Below are positions 16,485 to 24,929 of a DNA stretch of 64,000 nucleotides, piece after piece. Origin of the DNA: Bordetella parapertussis (GTDB lineage: Bacteria > Pseudomonadota > Gammaproteobacteria > Burkholderiales > JACQAP01); NCBI GenBank assembly GCA_945900965.1, contig CAMDKM010000017.1, forward strand, positions 1 through 64,000, read 5' to 3'. The position numbers and the translations under genes were made by a program. The number at the start of each line of letters is the position of its first letter. Position 1 is the stretch's first letter. The notes below the pieces were generated by a model. It saw only the letters and a list, made by a program, of their open reading frames with translations, searched no databases and was not told where the DNA came from.

Positions 16485-17390
16485 TTAGTTGCTCCCCGGC
16501 AAGATTGGTAATTTCAACCCACGAGCGGCCTCGCCCACCGCACGCAGCGCCACCATACGCGGAAACCCGCTTCGCCATGCGAGGGCAATGCGCCGCATGG
16601 GACGCGGTTCGTCGAAGGGCACAGCTTTCACCAGCGCCTGAGCATGGCGCGAAGTCAGTGCGGTGGCGGGCAAAACAGTCATGCCCAGGCCCGAGGCCAC
16701 CATGCTGCGCAGGGTTTCCAAGGAGTTGCCCTGTCGGCCCGCCACCGGTGCGCGGGCGAATTCGCCGCAGGCATCGAGCACCTGATCGCGGAAGCAATGG
16801 CCAACGGGCAGTAACAACAGGTCGGCCGGTTGCAGCTCGCCAAGCGTGACACGCTTGCGTTTCGCCCACGGGTGTTTGGCGGGCACAACCAACTGGAAAT
16901 CCTCGTCGTAAAGCGCATGGGTTTCAATCCCCGGCACCTCAAAGGGCAGGGCCAGAATGGCAGCGTCTATCGTCCCAGCGCGCAGCATCGCTTCCAGATT
17001 CGCGGTCAGGTTCTCCTCGATGTCGAGTGGCATCTGCGGGGCGGCCGCGCGTAGCGCCTGTACCAGATCGGGCAGCACATACGGCGCGATGGTCGGAATC
17101 ACTCCCAGGCGCAACACTCCCGCGAGTGGATTGCGGCCGGATTTGGCGATGCTCTTCACACGCTTGGCTTCCTCCAACACCCGGCGTGCCTGCTCCACTA
17201 CACGTGCACCAGAATCGGTAAGAAGTACGCCGCCCGTGCCTCGCTCGAACACCTTGACACCCAGTTCGCCCTCCAGATTGCGTATCGCTGCCGACAGGCT
17301 GGGCTGACTGACGAAGCAGCGCTCGGCCGCGCGCCCGAAGTGTTTCTCCTCGGCCACGGCCACGATGTATTTGAGTTCCTGAAGCGTCAT
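16485..17390 (-). CDS. oxyR: OxyR, peroxide-sensing LysR-type regulator
   Basis: A 301-residue LysR-type regulator: N-terminal helix-turn-helix (TLQELKYIVAVAEEKHFGRAAERCFVSQPSLSAAI) and a periplasmic-binding-like sensor domain. The sensor segment GHCFRDQVLDAC holds two cysteines separated by eight residues, exactly the Cys199-Cys208 spacing of E. coli OxyR, followed by NSLETLRSMVASGLGMTVLP. It should form a disulfide with H2O2 and activate antioxidant genes. I start at ATG 17390 (MTLQEL), because the track's GTG start extends into a repeat element. The divergent Prx5-Grx gene is the obvious target. Confidence 0.93.
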   Translation of the reverse strand: MTLQELKYIVAVAEEKHFGRAAERCFVSQPSLSAAIRNLEGELGVKVFERGTGGVLLTDSGARVVEQARRVLEEAKRVKSIAKSGRNPLAGVLRLGVIPTIAPYVLPDLVQALRAAAPQMPLDIEENLTANLEAMLRAGTIDAAILALPFEVPGIETHALYDEDFQLVVPAKHPWAKRKRVTLGELQPADLLLLPVGHCFRDQVLDACGEFARAPVAGRQGNSLETLRSMVASGLGMTVLPATALTSRHAQALVKAVPFDEPRPMRRIALAWRSGFPRMVALRAVGEAARGLKLPILPGSN

Positions 17391-17410
17391 TTGCAATTCA
17401 AAAATTGGTT

Positions 17411-17558
17411 GAACCACAGAGGCACCGAGAGCACGGAGGAAAACTTTGCTTGTTCATACTCGCACATATAGCCAAAGGATTAATATTATTTCCTGGGCAA
17501 CATATGGGAAGCTTCGCTCTTCTCCGTGCCTCTGTGTCTCTGTGGTGAGGTTTCCAGT
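17411..17558. repeat. Inverted-repeat element with CACAGAGGCAC-type arms
   Basis: Left arm (17413-17442) GAACCACAGAGGCACCGAGA and right arm (17517-17550) GTGCCTCTGTGTCTCTGTGG are reverse complements with an 8-9-bp internal period. It lies in the oxyR/Prx5-Grx divergent intergenic region, where the control sites of both genes must also lie. Confidence 0.7.
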
Positions 17559-17673
17559 CTTACCTGATAGCTTGTGCCTATCAATGCCATCGTAACAAAG
17601 TCTTGGCCTCAATTGTGGGGCCGAGACTACAGTGCCGGCCATCCGATTGACCAGTCCTCTAAAGGAGATAGCA

Positions 17674-18411
17674 ATGACTGCAACCCGCGAAGGAAAACGC
17701 GTGCCCCAGGTGACTTTCCGCACCCGCGTCAACAACGAATGGAAGAACATCACCACCGACGAATTATTCAAAGACAAGACCGTGGCCGTGTTTTCGCTGC
17801 CCGGCGCATTTACCCCGACCTGTTCTTCGACGCATCTGCCCCGCTATAACGAACTAGCGCCGGCATTTTTCGCCAACGGAGTGGATTCCTTAGTTTGTAT
17901 TTCTGTAAACGACACTTTTGTAATGAACGAATGGGCCAAGGATCAGGAATCCGCCAATGTGACCTTAATCCCCGACGGCAACGGTGAATTCACCGACGGG
18001 ATGGGTATGCTGGTGGACAAGGCCGATCTGGGCTTCGGCAGGCGCTCCTGGCGCTATTCGATGCTGGTACGCGATGGCGTTGTGGAAAAAATGTTCGTCG
18101 AGCCGAACAAACCGGGTGATCCTTTCGAAGTATCCGATGCCGACACTATGCTCGCCTACGTCAATCCGAAAGCGAAAAAGCCCGATCAAGTCGCCATACT
18201 CACCCGCGAAGGTTGTCAGTGGTGCGCCAAGGCCAAGGCGAAACTGACCGAACTCGGTTACGACTATGTGGAAGTACCTCTGGAACACAAGGACCGCAGC
18301 CGTGTTGTCGGTGCCATCTCCGGTGCGCAGACCGTGCCGCAGGTGTTCATCAACGGCGAACGCATCGGGGGATGGGAAGAACTGGAAAGCTGGGCGCAGA
18401 AGGCGGCTTGA
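17674..18411 (+). CDS. Peroxiredoxin 5-glutaredoxin fusion
   Basis: A 245-residue two-domain enzyme. Residues about 1-165 are a Prx5-type peroxiredoxin with the peroxidatic cysteine in [16 protein letters not shown]. Residues about 172-245 are a glutaredoxin with the redox motif CQWC (usually CPYC) and the cis-proline segment [18 protein letters not shown]. Such hybrids reduce peroxides using glutathione without a separate reductant protein. ATG 17674 is chosen because AAAGGAGA is upstream. Its position divergent from oxyR, across a 280-bp gap, implies peroxide induction by OxyR. The CQWC variant should not abolish monothiol activity. Confidence 0.95.
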   Translation: MTATREGKRVPQVTFRTRVNNEWKNITTDELFKDKTVAVFSLPGAFTPTCSSTHLPRYNELAPAFFANGVDSLVCISVNDTFVMNEWAKDQESANVTLIPDGNGEFTDGMGMLVDKADLGFGRRSWRYSMLVRDGVVEKMFVEPNKPGDPFEVSDADTMLAYVNPKAKKPDQVAILTREGCQWCAKAKAKLTELGYDYVEVPLEHKDRSRVVGAISGAQTVPQVFINGERIGGWEELESWAQKAA

Positions 18412-18477
18412 GGCAACGCTCTCTCGGCGCAGAGCGCCGTTTCGGGGTAAGTCCGTCGCAGTATCGGGCGGTGCCGG

Positions 18478-18505
18478 CGGGTTGCGCTTCGCTAACCCGC
18501 CCTAC
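18478..18505. repeat. GGCGGGTT/AACCCGCC REP-like hairpin
   Basis: GGCGGGTTGCGCTTCGCTAA followed by CCCGCCCTACGG forms a strong hairpin, a repeat widespread in proteobacteria. It lies behind the Prx5-Grx gene. Confidence 0.65.
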
Positions 18506-18540
18506 GGTGTCATTCCTGCAGCGGCGGAGACCTGTCAAAA

Positions 18541-18570
18541 ACCGGGTTCCCGCCTGCGCGGGAACGACAG
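18541..18570. repeat. TTCCCGCCTGCGCGGGAA hairpin repeat
   Basis: GGTTCCCGCCTGCGCGGGAA with the following CGACAGGG belongs to the TTCCCG/CGGGAA family, also at 7156 and 8560. Confidence 0.7.
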
Positions 18571-18685
18571 GGGGATGCGAACATCGCGTGGGACAGTGCT
18601 CATGGCATCGCATTAGGTAACCCGGGCGCGAATCATCCAATCTCGGGTATGCTCCCGGCACCATCAATTACTTCAGGAACACGCC

Positions 18686-18991
18686 ATGATCCACGTCATC
18701 GCCACCGTCGACTTGCAGCCCGGCAAACGCGACGCCTTTCTAGCCGAATTCCGCAAACTCATTCCGGATGTCAAGGCGGAAGCCGGATACATAGAATACG
18801 GCCCCACCATCGATGCCGAGACCGATATCCCAAACCAGTCCCGCAATCCCGACCGGGTAGTCATCATCGAAAAATGGGAAACGCTGGCGCACCTCAAGGC
18901 ACATGCCGTGGCACCACACATGCAAGCCTACCGGCCAAAGGTGAAAGACTTCGTGAAGTCGATGGAACTACGGGTGCTGTCGCCAGCCTGA
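18686..18991 (+). CDS. Antibiotic biosynthesis monooxygenase (ABM) domain protein
   Basis: A 101-residue single ABM domain starting MIHVIATVDLQPGKRDAFLAEFRKL, with EAGYIEYGP and RVVIIEKWETLAHLKAH as further family motifs. Small ABM proteins (YgiN-like quinol monooxygenases, heme or polyketide oxygenases) work as dimers. Its C-terminus KDFVKSMELRVLSPA matters because a broken copy of the same end is found at 21024-21068, next to hsdR. Its own substrate is unknown. Confidence 0.85.
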   Translation: MIHVIATVDLQPGKRDAFLAEFRKLIPDVKAEAGYIEYGPTIDAETDIPNQSRNPDRVVIIEKWETLAHLKAHAVAPHMQAYRPKVKDFVKSMELRVLSPA

Positions 18992-19036
18992 GGCAGCCTG
19001 CGCGTTGTGCGCTCTGGTCGGAGACCCTGCGCCCGA

Positions 19037-19804
19037 TCAGTGCAGTCCGGCGTCCACCACAAATGCCTGCGCAGTGGCCATGCCGCTATCCGCGGCGGCC
19101 AGCCACATCACCATGCGGGCGATGTCTTCCGCCATCAGCCGCTTCTTGAGGCATTGCTGGCGCATCAGATTTACTTCCGCGTCCGGCGTCAGCCAAAGCT
19201 TGATCTGGCGCTCCGTCATCACCCAACCGGGTATGACGCAGTTGACGCGAATGTTGAACGGGCCGAGGTCGCGCGCCAACCCGCGCGTCAATCCTTCCAC
19301 GCCCGCCTTGGCAGTCAAATATACCGGCATGCCCCCGGAAGCCGAGCGCCAACTGCCCGAGCCCAGGTTGATGATGGAGCCCCCGCCCAGGCGCTTCATG
19401 CCATCCATCACCGCCTGCGTTGCGAAGAACTGGTGACGAAGATTAACCGCAATGCGTTCATCCCAGTATTCCGGCGTCACGCTGTCGATCGAATGGCGGT
19501 CATCGCGCGCCGCGTTGTTCACCAGTACACCGGGATCGCCCAGGTCCTGCCTGGCCTCCTGGATCTTCAGGCGAAAATTGGGGATGTCGCGCACGTCGCT
19601 TCGATAGAAGTGCGGCTGCGCCTGTCCCCGGGTCGCGATGTCCGCCATCAATTTCTCCGCGGCCGGTCCGTCCACGTCGAAGAACGCAACACGCGCGCCC
19701 TGCGCCGCGAAATGCTCGACAATCGATGCGCCGATCCCGGTTGCGCCTCCGGTCACGAATACGATTTTTTCTTTCAGACTGGGATAGATGGCCAATTCGG
19801 ACAT
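19037..19804 (-). CDS. SDR-family oxidoreductase
   Basis: A 255-residue SDR with cofactor motif TGGATGIGASIVEHF, VNNAARDD and the catalytic region SGSWRSASGGMPVYLTAKAGVEGLTRGLA, giving YxxxK. I chose ATG 19804 because GGAGGTGGG precedes it closely; the track start adds 36 residues without homology. The downstream neighbour on the other strand is the ABM gene. The reaction is an NAD(P)-dependent alcohol/ketone conversion on an unknown substrate. Confidence 0.9.
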   Translation of the reverse strand: MSELAIYPSLKEKIVFVTGGATGIGASIVEHFAAQGARVAFFDVDGPAAEKLMADIATRGQAQPHFYRSDVRDIPNFRLKIQEARQDLGDPGVLVNNAARDDRHSIDSVTPEYWDERIAVNLRHQFFATQAVMDGMKRLGGGSIINLGSGSWRSASGGMPVYLTAKAGVEGLTRGLARDLGPFNIRVNCVIPGWVMTERQIKLWLTPDAEVNLMRQQCLKKRLMAEDIARMVMWLAAADSGMATAQAFVVDAGLH

Positions 19805-19951
19805 ACCCACCTCCGGGTTGTATCGAGCCTCATGAAGCGTCGTTCGTTTCGGGTTTCGCACCGACATTAGCCGGCATTCGCGTTCGCGAGTGTCCTGTTG
19901 AAGTGTATGCATGATAACCTGCGGTTGTCACCCACCCACCGGGCGCTCAAC

Positions 19952-20974
19952 ATGCACTACCGTCTGCTCGGCCGTTCCGGCCTGCTGGTTTCGGAAATCT
20001 GTCTCGGCACAATGACCTATGGCGGGAAGGGCCGCTGGGAACCGATCGGGCAGCTCGGGCTTGCCGACGTCGAGGCGCAGGTAAAGCTGGCCTTCGATGC
20101 CGGCGTCAATTTCATCGACACCGCGAACGTCTATTCGGAGGGGGATTCCGAAGCGCTGCTCGGCCAGGCCCTGAAAAACGTCCGCCTGCCCCGGGAACAA
20201 CTGATCGTTGCCACCAAGGCTCGGGTCAGGATGGGAAGCGGGCCCAATCAAGTGGGGCTTTCGCGCGGGCACCTCATGGATTCGGTGAACGCCAGCCTCA
20301 AGAGACTGCAACTGGAGCATATCGATCTGTTCCAGATTCACGGCCAGGACCTGGCCACCCCCATCGAAGAAACCTTGCGCACGCTGGAGGATCTGGTTCG
20401 TTCCGGAAAAGTGCGTTACATCGGCCTGAGCAATCACGCCGCGTGGCAAATCATGAAGGCCGTTTCCATTTCCAGTCATCGCGGCTGGAACCGTTTCGAA
20501 AGCATTCAAGCCTATTACTCCCTGGCGGGGCGGGAACTGGAGCGCGAAATTGTTCCGGTGGCACTCGATCAGGGCCTGGGCATTCTGGTCTGGAGTCCCC
20601 TGGCGGGAGGACTGCTGTCCGGGAAATTCAGCGAAAACGACAAGGGCCCGGAAGGCGCGCGTCGCACCCATTTCGATTTCCCGCCGGTGGACCGGCCCCG
20701 AGCGTTTCGCTGCGTCGAGGCGATGCGTCCGATCGCGAAGGCGCACGGTGTATCCGTGGCGCGGATAGCCTTGGCCTGGCTGCTCCATCAACCTGCCGTC
20801 GCCAGTGTGATCGTGGGCGCGAAATCGACTGCACAACTGGCAGACAACATCGCCGCGACAGATTTGAAATTGTCCGACGCCGAGCTTCAGGCCTTGAATG
20901 AAGTCAGCAAACTCCCGCCCGAATATCCAGGCTGGATGTTCGAGCGGCAAAACAAGGATCGTTTTCCCGCCTGA
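19952..20974 (+). CDS. Aldo/keto reductase
   Basis: A 340-residue aldo/keto reductase starting MHYRLLGRSGLLVSEICLGTMT. Family signatures are NFIDTANVYSEGDSEALLG, with the catalytic Asp and Tyr, a Lys in VATKARVRMG, and VIVGAKSTAQLADNI near the C-terminus for cofactor binding. Length fits the YghZ/YajO-like branch. The track start 19898 adds 18 unsupported residues. It is divergent from the SDR gene and is the last gene before the restriction island. Confidence 0.9.
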   Translation: MHYRLLGRSGLLVSEICLGTMTYGGKGRWEPIGQLGLADVEAQVKLAFDAGVNFIDTANVYSEGDSEALLGQALKNVRLPREQLIVATKARVRMGSGPNQVGLSRGHLMDSVNASLKRLQLEHIDLFQIHGQDLATPIEETLRTLEDLVRSGKVRYIGLSNHAAWQIMKAVSISSHRGWNRFESIQAYYSLAGRELEREIVPVALDQGLGILVWSPLAGGLLSGKFSENDKGPEGARRTHFDFPPVDRPRAFRCVEAMRPIAKAHGVSVARIALAWLLHQPAVASVIVGAKSTAQLADNIAATDLKLSDAELQALNEVSKLPPEYPGWMFERQNKDRFPA

Positions 20975-21023
20975 CGTTCACCACGCCGCTCGCCGGAACA
21001 CGTCTGGTCGCCCCCGGATACAG

Positions 21024-21068
21024 CCGAAGGACTTCATGACATCCATGGAACCACAGGTGCTCGCGCCT
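21024..21068 (+). pseudogene. 3' remnant of an ABM-domain paralogue
   Basis: The plus strand reads KDFMTSMEPQVLAPA, matching 10 of 15 residues of the C-terminus KDFVKSMELRVLSPA of the intact ABM gene at 18686-18991, with about three quarters of the bases identical. There is no upstream homology and the expected stop codon is replaced. It ends six bases before the hsdR stop codon on the opposite strand. It looks like the leftover tail of a gene cut when the restriction island arrived. Confidence 0.6.
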
Positions 21069-21074
21069 GCGGGA

Positions 21075-24000
21075 TCAGGCCACGTCCCGGTAAATGTTGT
21101 CGCCGTCTCCGTAGTAGGCCTCGTAAACATGCTCGAATAGGGCGTCACACTTGGAGCGATAAAGCTCCTTTGTATAGCCCGGCGGCAGTCCTTCGTCGAG
21201 CATATCTTCAATGGTAATTTTTACCTGTGCCCGGGCGCTTGCCCGCTTGCGCCAATCGAGAACAAGCAGGGAATTCAACCGCTCCAGAAGGTGATGCGCC
21301 ACTTTCTTGACCTCGTCACGCTCCGCAGCGGACAGCTCCGGACCAGGCCGTGTCAGGATGTCGAATACTGTCAACTCGGCTTCGGTCAGATGCTCCCGCA
21401 GGTGCCGTCCCTGCTCATCTGTCAGCGCTCCGGTCAGGGCAAGAAGGTCCCTGAATATCTCTTCGATGTTGCGGCTGCCGTTGTTGTACGCCTCTATCAG
21501 GGCTTCGAATTTTTCCAGGTAGTCGGTTCGCGTGCGATTGAGACGCACCATGCGTTCGAGTTGAGTCTTTACTGCCGCCTTGAGCCGTTCGAGGTCAGAG
21601 TTGGTCGGTTTCTTCTTTTCGAAGCGCTTCGCCAACTTCTCGAAATCGATCTTCGATAGATCGATCACGGCATAGGCGCGATCTCCAGACTTGATCTTGA
21701 ACGGCTCGGCACCGATCGAACGGTCGAGCAGTTCCTGAATGCCCTGCATGACATGCGAGATATCGGGCGGGTCACTGCGGTTTCGGATGTAGTCCGCGAG
21801 CGCTCGAATCGATCCGCAGCGCACCGCGAACTCAACGGCAACGGGATCCGGCTTCACCGCACCGTAGAGCGCGTCGACCAGACGAGCCTGGGCAAGAAAA
21901 TCCCGCTTTACCATCTCCGGCGCAAGCAAGAGGTTGGCGCCGTCCTCCACCGCCTGCGCCCGTTCGAATTTCTCGGCCGACGTCCCCTCGATTCTGCCGA
22001 GATCCACCCCATGAGCACCGCAGTAAGCCGTGGTATCAGCGACGGTCTTGCGCAATTCCGCCACCAGTTCCTTCTTGTCCCGCACCGGCAAGCTTCCGCC
22101 GCGTCCCTTGGCATAGATGGCAAGCGCACGCTCCAGTGACGCGAATACGTTTGCGTAGTCGACGATCACGCCGCTGTGCTTGCCAGGAAACACGCGGTTC
22201 GCACGAGCAATGGTCTGCATGAGCGTGTGATTACGCATCGGCTTGTCGAGATAGATCGTCGAGCAACTCGGCGCATCGAACCCGGTCAGCCACATGGCGC
22301 ACAGGAACACCAAGCGCAGCGGGTCATCCGGGTCCTTGAACTTCTCGTCCAGCGCCTGCTCGTTCATACGCTTTCTGTGCGGCACGATTTCGAGACCGAC
22401 CTTCTTCATTTGCTCGATTTCGTTCTGGCCAGGCGACACCACCACCGCCATGTCAGTGCCGTCAGTCATCGGCCAGTGCTTGCGCACCTTGTCGTACATG
22501 CGTAGCGCCGTGGCCTTATCGATGGACACCACCATCGCCTTGCCCTGAAAGCCTCGTCCGGTGAAATGGCGCACGATGTCCTTTGCTACCGTGTCCAGTC
22601 GATCGTCACGGGTGATGAGGTGATACTGGCGGGACAGTTCGCGCTCCAGCCGCTCTTCCTGCTCGGGGTCCAGCGCGGCCTGCTCAATCACCTCGTAGAG
22701 TTCGTCGTTCAGGTCCGGGTTGATCAGTTGCAACTCCGGGGTCCGGTTCTCGTAGTAAAGCGGTACCGTGGCCCCGTCCTCGATCGACTGCTGGAAGTCG
22801 TAGATCGAAATGTAGTCGCCGAAGACTTCCTTGGTCCGTTCTTCGCCTGCAATCAGCGGCGTGCCGGTGAAGGCGAGAAACAGCGCTTTGGGCAACGCGG
22901 CACGCATGTTCATCGCCAGCGTGTCGTACTGGCTGCGGTGTGCCTCGTCGGTGAGCACGATCACGTCCGGCCGGTCGCACAGGACTTCGGGTGTCTGGAA
23001 CTTTTGGATCAGCGTGAATACGTAGCGGTGGTTTTCGGAAAGAAGCCTGCGCAGTTCCGCGCCGCTCTGCGCGTGGCAGATATCACCCTCCGCTTCAGTT
23101 ACAGCGCCGCAGGCCTTGAAGGTCTTGGCGATCTGGTCGTCCAGCTCCACGCGGTCGGTGACGACGACAAAGGTCCAGTTTCCGGGGACTTTGCGCAGAA
23201 TCTTCTGTGCGAAGAACACCATCGAGAAGCTCTTGCCGCTGCCTTGTGTCTGCCAGAACACCCCTCCGCGACCATGACCCGCCTTGCGCGCCTCGTGCAT
23301 CGCGGCAATAGCGTTATTCACGCCGAGATACTGGTGGTTCTGCGCCAGTGCCTTGACCAGACCGCTCTTGTGCTCGGAGAAAAGCGTGAAGTTCTCCACG
23401 ATGTCGAGCAGCCGCGCGGGAAGACAGGTGCCCCGCAACATCACCTCCAGCGACACCCGGCGCGGCTCGTCCTCGCGCTCGATGCGCTTCCACTCGGAGA
23501 AGCGCTCCCAGTCCGCCGTGATCGACCCGACCCGGCTGTCCGTGCCGTTCGAGGCGATCAGGAAGGCGTTGGACCAGAAGAGTTGCGGGATGCCATTCTG
23601 CAGATGCTTGTAGCTCGTCAGGTTTTCGTCGAAGGCACGCCGCGCCGAAACGCCGGGCTTCTTCAGTTCGATGACCACCCACGGCAATCCGTTCACGAAG
23701 CCGACGAGGTCCGGCCGGCACGTATAGAGCTGCCCCGTGACCGTCATCTGGGAGACGAGCAGGAAATCGTTGGCTTCCGGATTCTCCCAATCCACCACCC
23801 GTACCCGTTCGTCCCTGAGACCGCCTCGCTCCCGGTCAGGCACCACTACTTTCACGCCGTCCTTCAAGAACGTCCAGACCTCGCGGTTCGCACCGGGGAG
23901 CGTCATTGCAGAGCGGTCGCGAGTCAGCTCGTCGACTGCGCTTGTAATCGCCTCTGGCGGCAATCGCGGATTCAGCCGCTCCAGCACGGCACGCAGCAGG

Positions 24001-24155
24001 GGTGTGAGGACAACATCGCCCGATGTTTCGCGGCCAAGTGTGCCCCCAGCCCCAAAGATCTCTTCCGCCGCCGAGACCGTTTGCCACCCTAAAGATGCAA
24101 ACAGCCCGATTGCGGGCTGTTCGACTAGCTGATCTTCGGAGTATTCACCCGACAT
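21075..24155 (-). CDS. hsdR: Type I restriction enzyme subunit R (HsdR)
   Basis: A 1026-residue HsdR. The N-terminal PD-(D/E)XK nuclease is seen as RPDLVGFVNGLPWVVIELKKPG, followed by SF2 translocase motifs: Walker A in FWQTQGSGKSFSMVFF, DEAH in VLTDEAHRSQYD and FTGTPL. A long helical C-terminal region carries the HsdM contact. Full length and motifs suggest an active endonuclease that translocates DNA and cuts unmodified DNA together with HsdM and HsdS. It is the last gene of the island, beginning directly after the HipS-HIRAN stop codon (TGAATG), which implies one transcript. Confidence 0.96.
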   Translation of the reverse strand: MSGEYSEDQLVEQPAIGLFASLGWQTVSAAEEIFGAGGTLGRETSGDVVLTPLLRAVLERLNPRLPPEAITSAVDELTRDRSAMTLPGANREVWTFLKDGVKVVVPDRERGGLRDERVRVVDWENPEANDFLLVSQMTVTGQLYTCRPDLVGFVNGLPWVVIELKKPGVSARRAFDENLTSYKHLQNGIPQLFWSNAFLIASNGTDSRVGSITADWERFSEWKRIEREDEPRRVSLEVMLRGTCLPARLLDIVENFTLFSEHKSGLVKALAQNHQYLGVNNAIAAMHEARKAGHGRGGVFWQTQGSGKSFSMVFFAQKILRKVPGNWTFVVVTDRVELDDQIAKTFKACGAVTEAEGDICHAQSGAELRRLLSENHRYVFTLIQKFQTPEVLCDRPDVIVLTDEAHRSQYDTLAMNMRAALPKALFLAFTGTPLIAGEERTKEVFGDYISIYDFQQSIEDGATVPLYYENRTPELQLINPDLNDELYEVIEQAALDPEQEERLERELSRQYHLITRDDRLDTVAKDIVRHFTGRGFQGKAMVVSIDKATALRMYDKVRKHWPMTDGTDMAVVVSPGQNEIEQMKKVGLEIVPHRKRMNEQALDEKFKDPDDPLRLVFLCAMWLTGFDAPSCSTIYLDKPMRNHTLMQTIARANRVFPGKHSGVIVDYANVFASLERALAIYAKGRGGSLPVRDKKELVAELRKTVADTTAYCGAHGVDLGRIEGTSAEKFERAQAVEDGANLLLAPEMVKRDFLAQARLVDALYGAVKPDPVAVEFAVRCGSIRALADYIRNRSDPPDISHVMQGIQELLDRSIGAEPFKIKSGDRAYAVIDLSKIDFEKLAKRFEKKKPTNSDLERLKAAVKTQLERMVRLNRTRTDYLEKFEALIEAYNNGSRNIEEIFRDLLALTGALTDEQGRHLREHLTEAELTVFDILTRPGPELSAAERDEVKKVAHHLLERLNSLLVLDWRKRASARAQVKITIEDMLDEGLPPGYTKELYRSKCDALFEHVYEAYYGDGDNIYRDVA

Positions 24156-24929
24156 TCAGTGATGAACGAGCGGCTGATAGTCATTGGAACTCATCGGTTC
24201 CACGCCAACGGGCAGAGTGCCTTCAAGTTCGATAAGGGCACGCTGGTTCGTGGGTGCCGGCTCCGGATTGATCCGGACCACTCGCGCACTCACCTGGCGG
24301 GACGCCTCAGACATTGCATGGAGAAAATCCATAACCAGGTAGCGCGGCGTCCAGCCAATCATGAAATAGTCGTCCGTCGTTTCGAGCTGGACCGCTGCCC
24401 CGGTTGCGGGATTGTTCAACTCGATAGCAACGCGAAGCGCTTCCCCCGGATTTAAGCGAGCAAGCCGTGCCTGGGATGCGGCATTTACATGCCGCCATCC
24501 ATGCAGGAAGAATCGGCACACAAAACTTCCGTCCCGGCGCGGCTGGATCTTGGGGAACACTTCCAGGTGGTCCGTTTGCCGTTCACCTCCGCTGACGGAA
24601 AGAATGTCGATTGGATCGGTATGCCGGGGATCGAGCGCAAGCCGCTTCACGTATTCCGCGTAGTCGCTTCGGCGGGGGCTGATCACGCGGTTCTGAAACA
24701 GGGGAAAAAGCTCGCTTGCCTCATAAACACGATCCGGCTTGGGAAACGCCTCAAGGTAGCCGAATCCGGCCTCGGACATGGCCCGCTCGGCCCCCCGGGT
24801 ATAGGTAAAGCGGTAGCTTGGCTCCTCTGGGACGACGTCAAGCCGTCCAATGGGGTACCAGGCGCGCGATGCCGGCATCCCGGCAACTGCCGGGCGGCTG
24901 GCCTGCCATGCTAAAAATAGGGTCTTCAT
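24156..24929 (-). CDS. HipS-like/HIRAN two-domain protein, probable antitoxin of the kinase
   Basis: A 257-residue protein. Residues about 22-125 (WYPIGRLDVVPEEPSYRFTY ... ELFPLFQNRVISP) resemble the N-terminal subdomain of HipA kinases (HipS-like). Residues about 150-250 (LNPGEALRVAIELNNPATGAAV ... FMIGWTPRYLVMDFL) resemble a HIRAN domain, with the family's xVGYxPRxLA-like stretch. HIRAN domains in eukaryotic Rad5/HLTF bind DNA ends. As I recall, a published HipA-kinase phylogeny (Gerdes and colleagues) describes bicistronic kinase operons whose putative antitoxins are HipS-HIRAN. It overlaps the upstream kinase gene by 4 bp and abuts hsdR. Confidence 0.72.
   Translation of the reverse strand: MKTLFLAWQASRPAVAGMPASRAWYPIGRLDVVPEEPSYRFTYTRGAERAMSEAGFGYLEAFPKPDRVYEASELFPLFQNRVISPRRSDYAEYVKRLALDPRHTDPIDILSVSGGERQTDHLEVFPKIQPRRDGSFVCRFFLHGWRHVNAASQARLARLNPGEALRVAIELNNPATGAAVQLETTDDYFMIGWTPRYLVMDFLHAMSEASRQVSARVVRINPEPAPTNQRALIELEGTLPVGVEPMSSNDYQPLVHH

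Noticed and set aside
18427-18443. GGCGCAGAGCGCC hairpin as terminator of Prx5-Grx
   Set aside because: Five-bp arms and only a short GTTTC tail; too weak to call.
22566-24092. 508-residue plus-strand ORF
   Set aside because: Antisense to hsdR with its nuclease and Walker motifs; no recognisable content.
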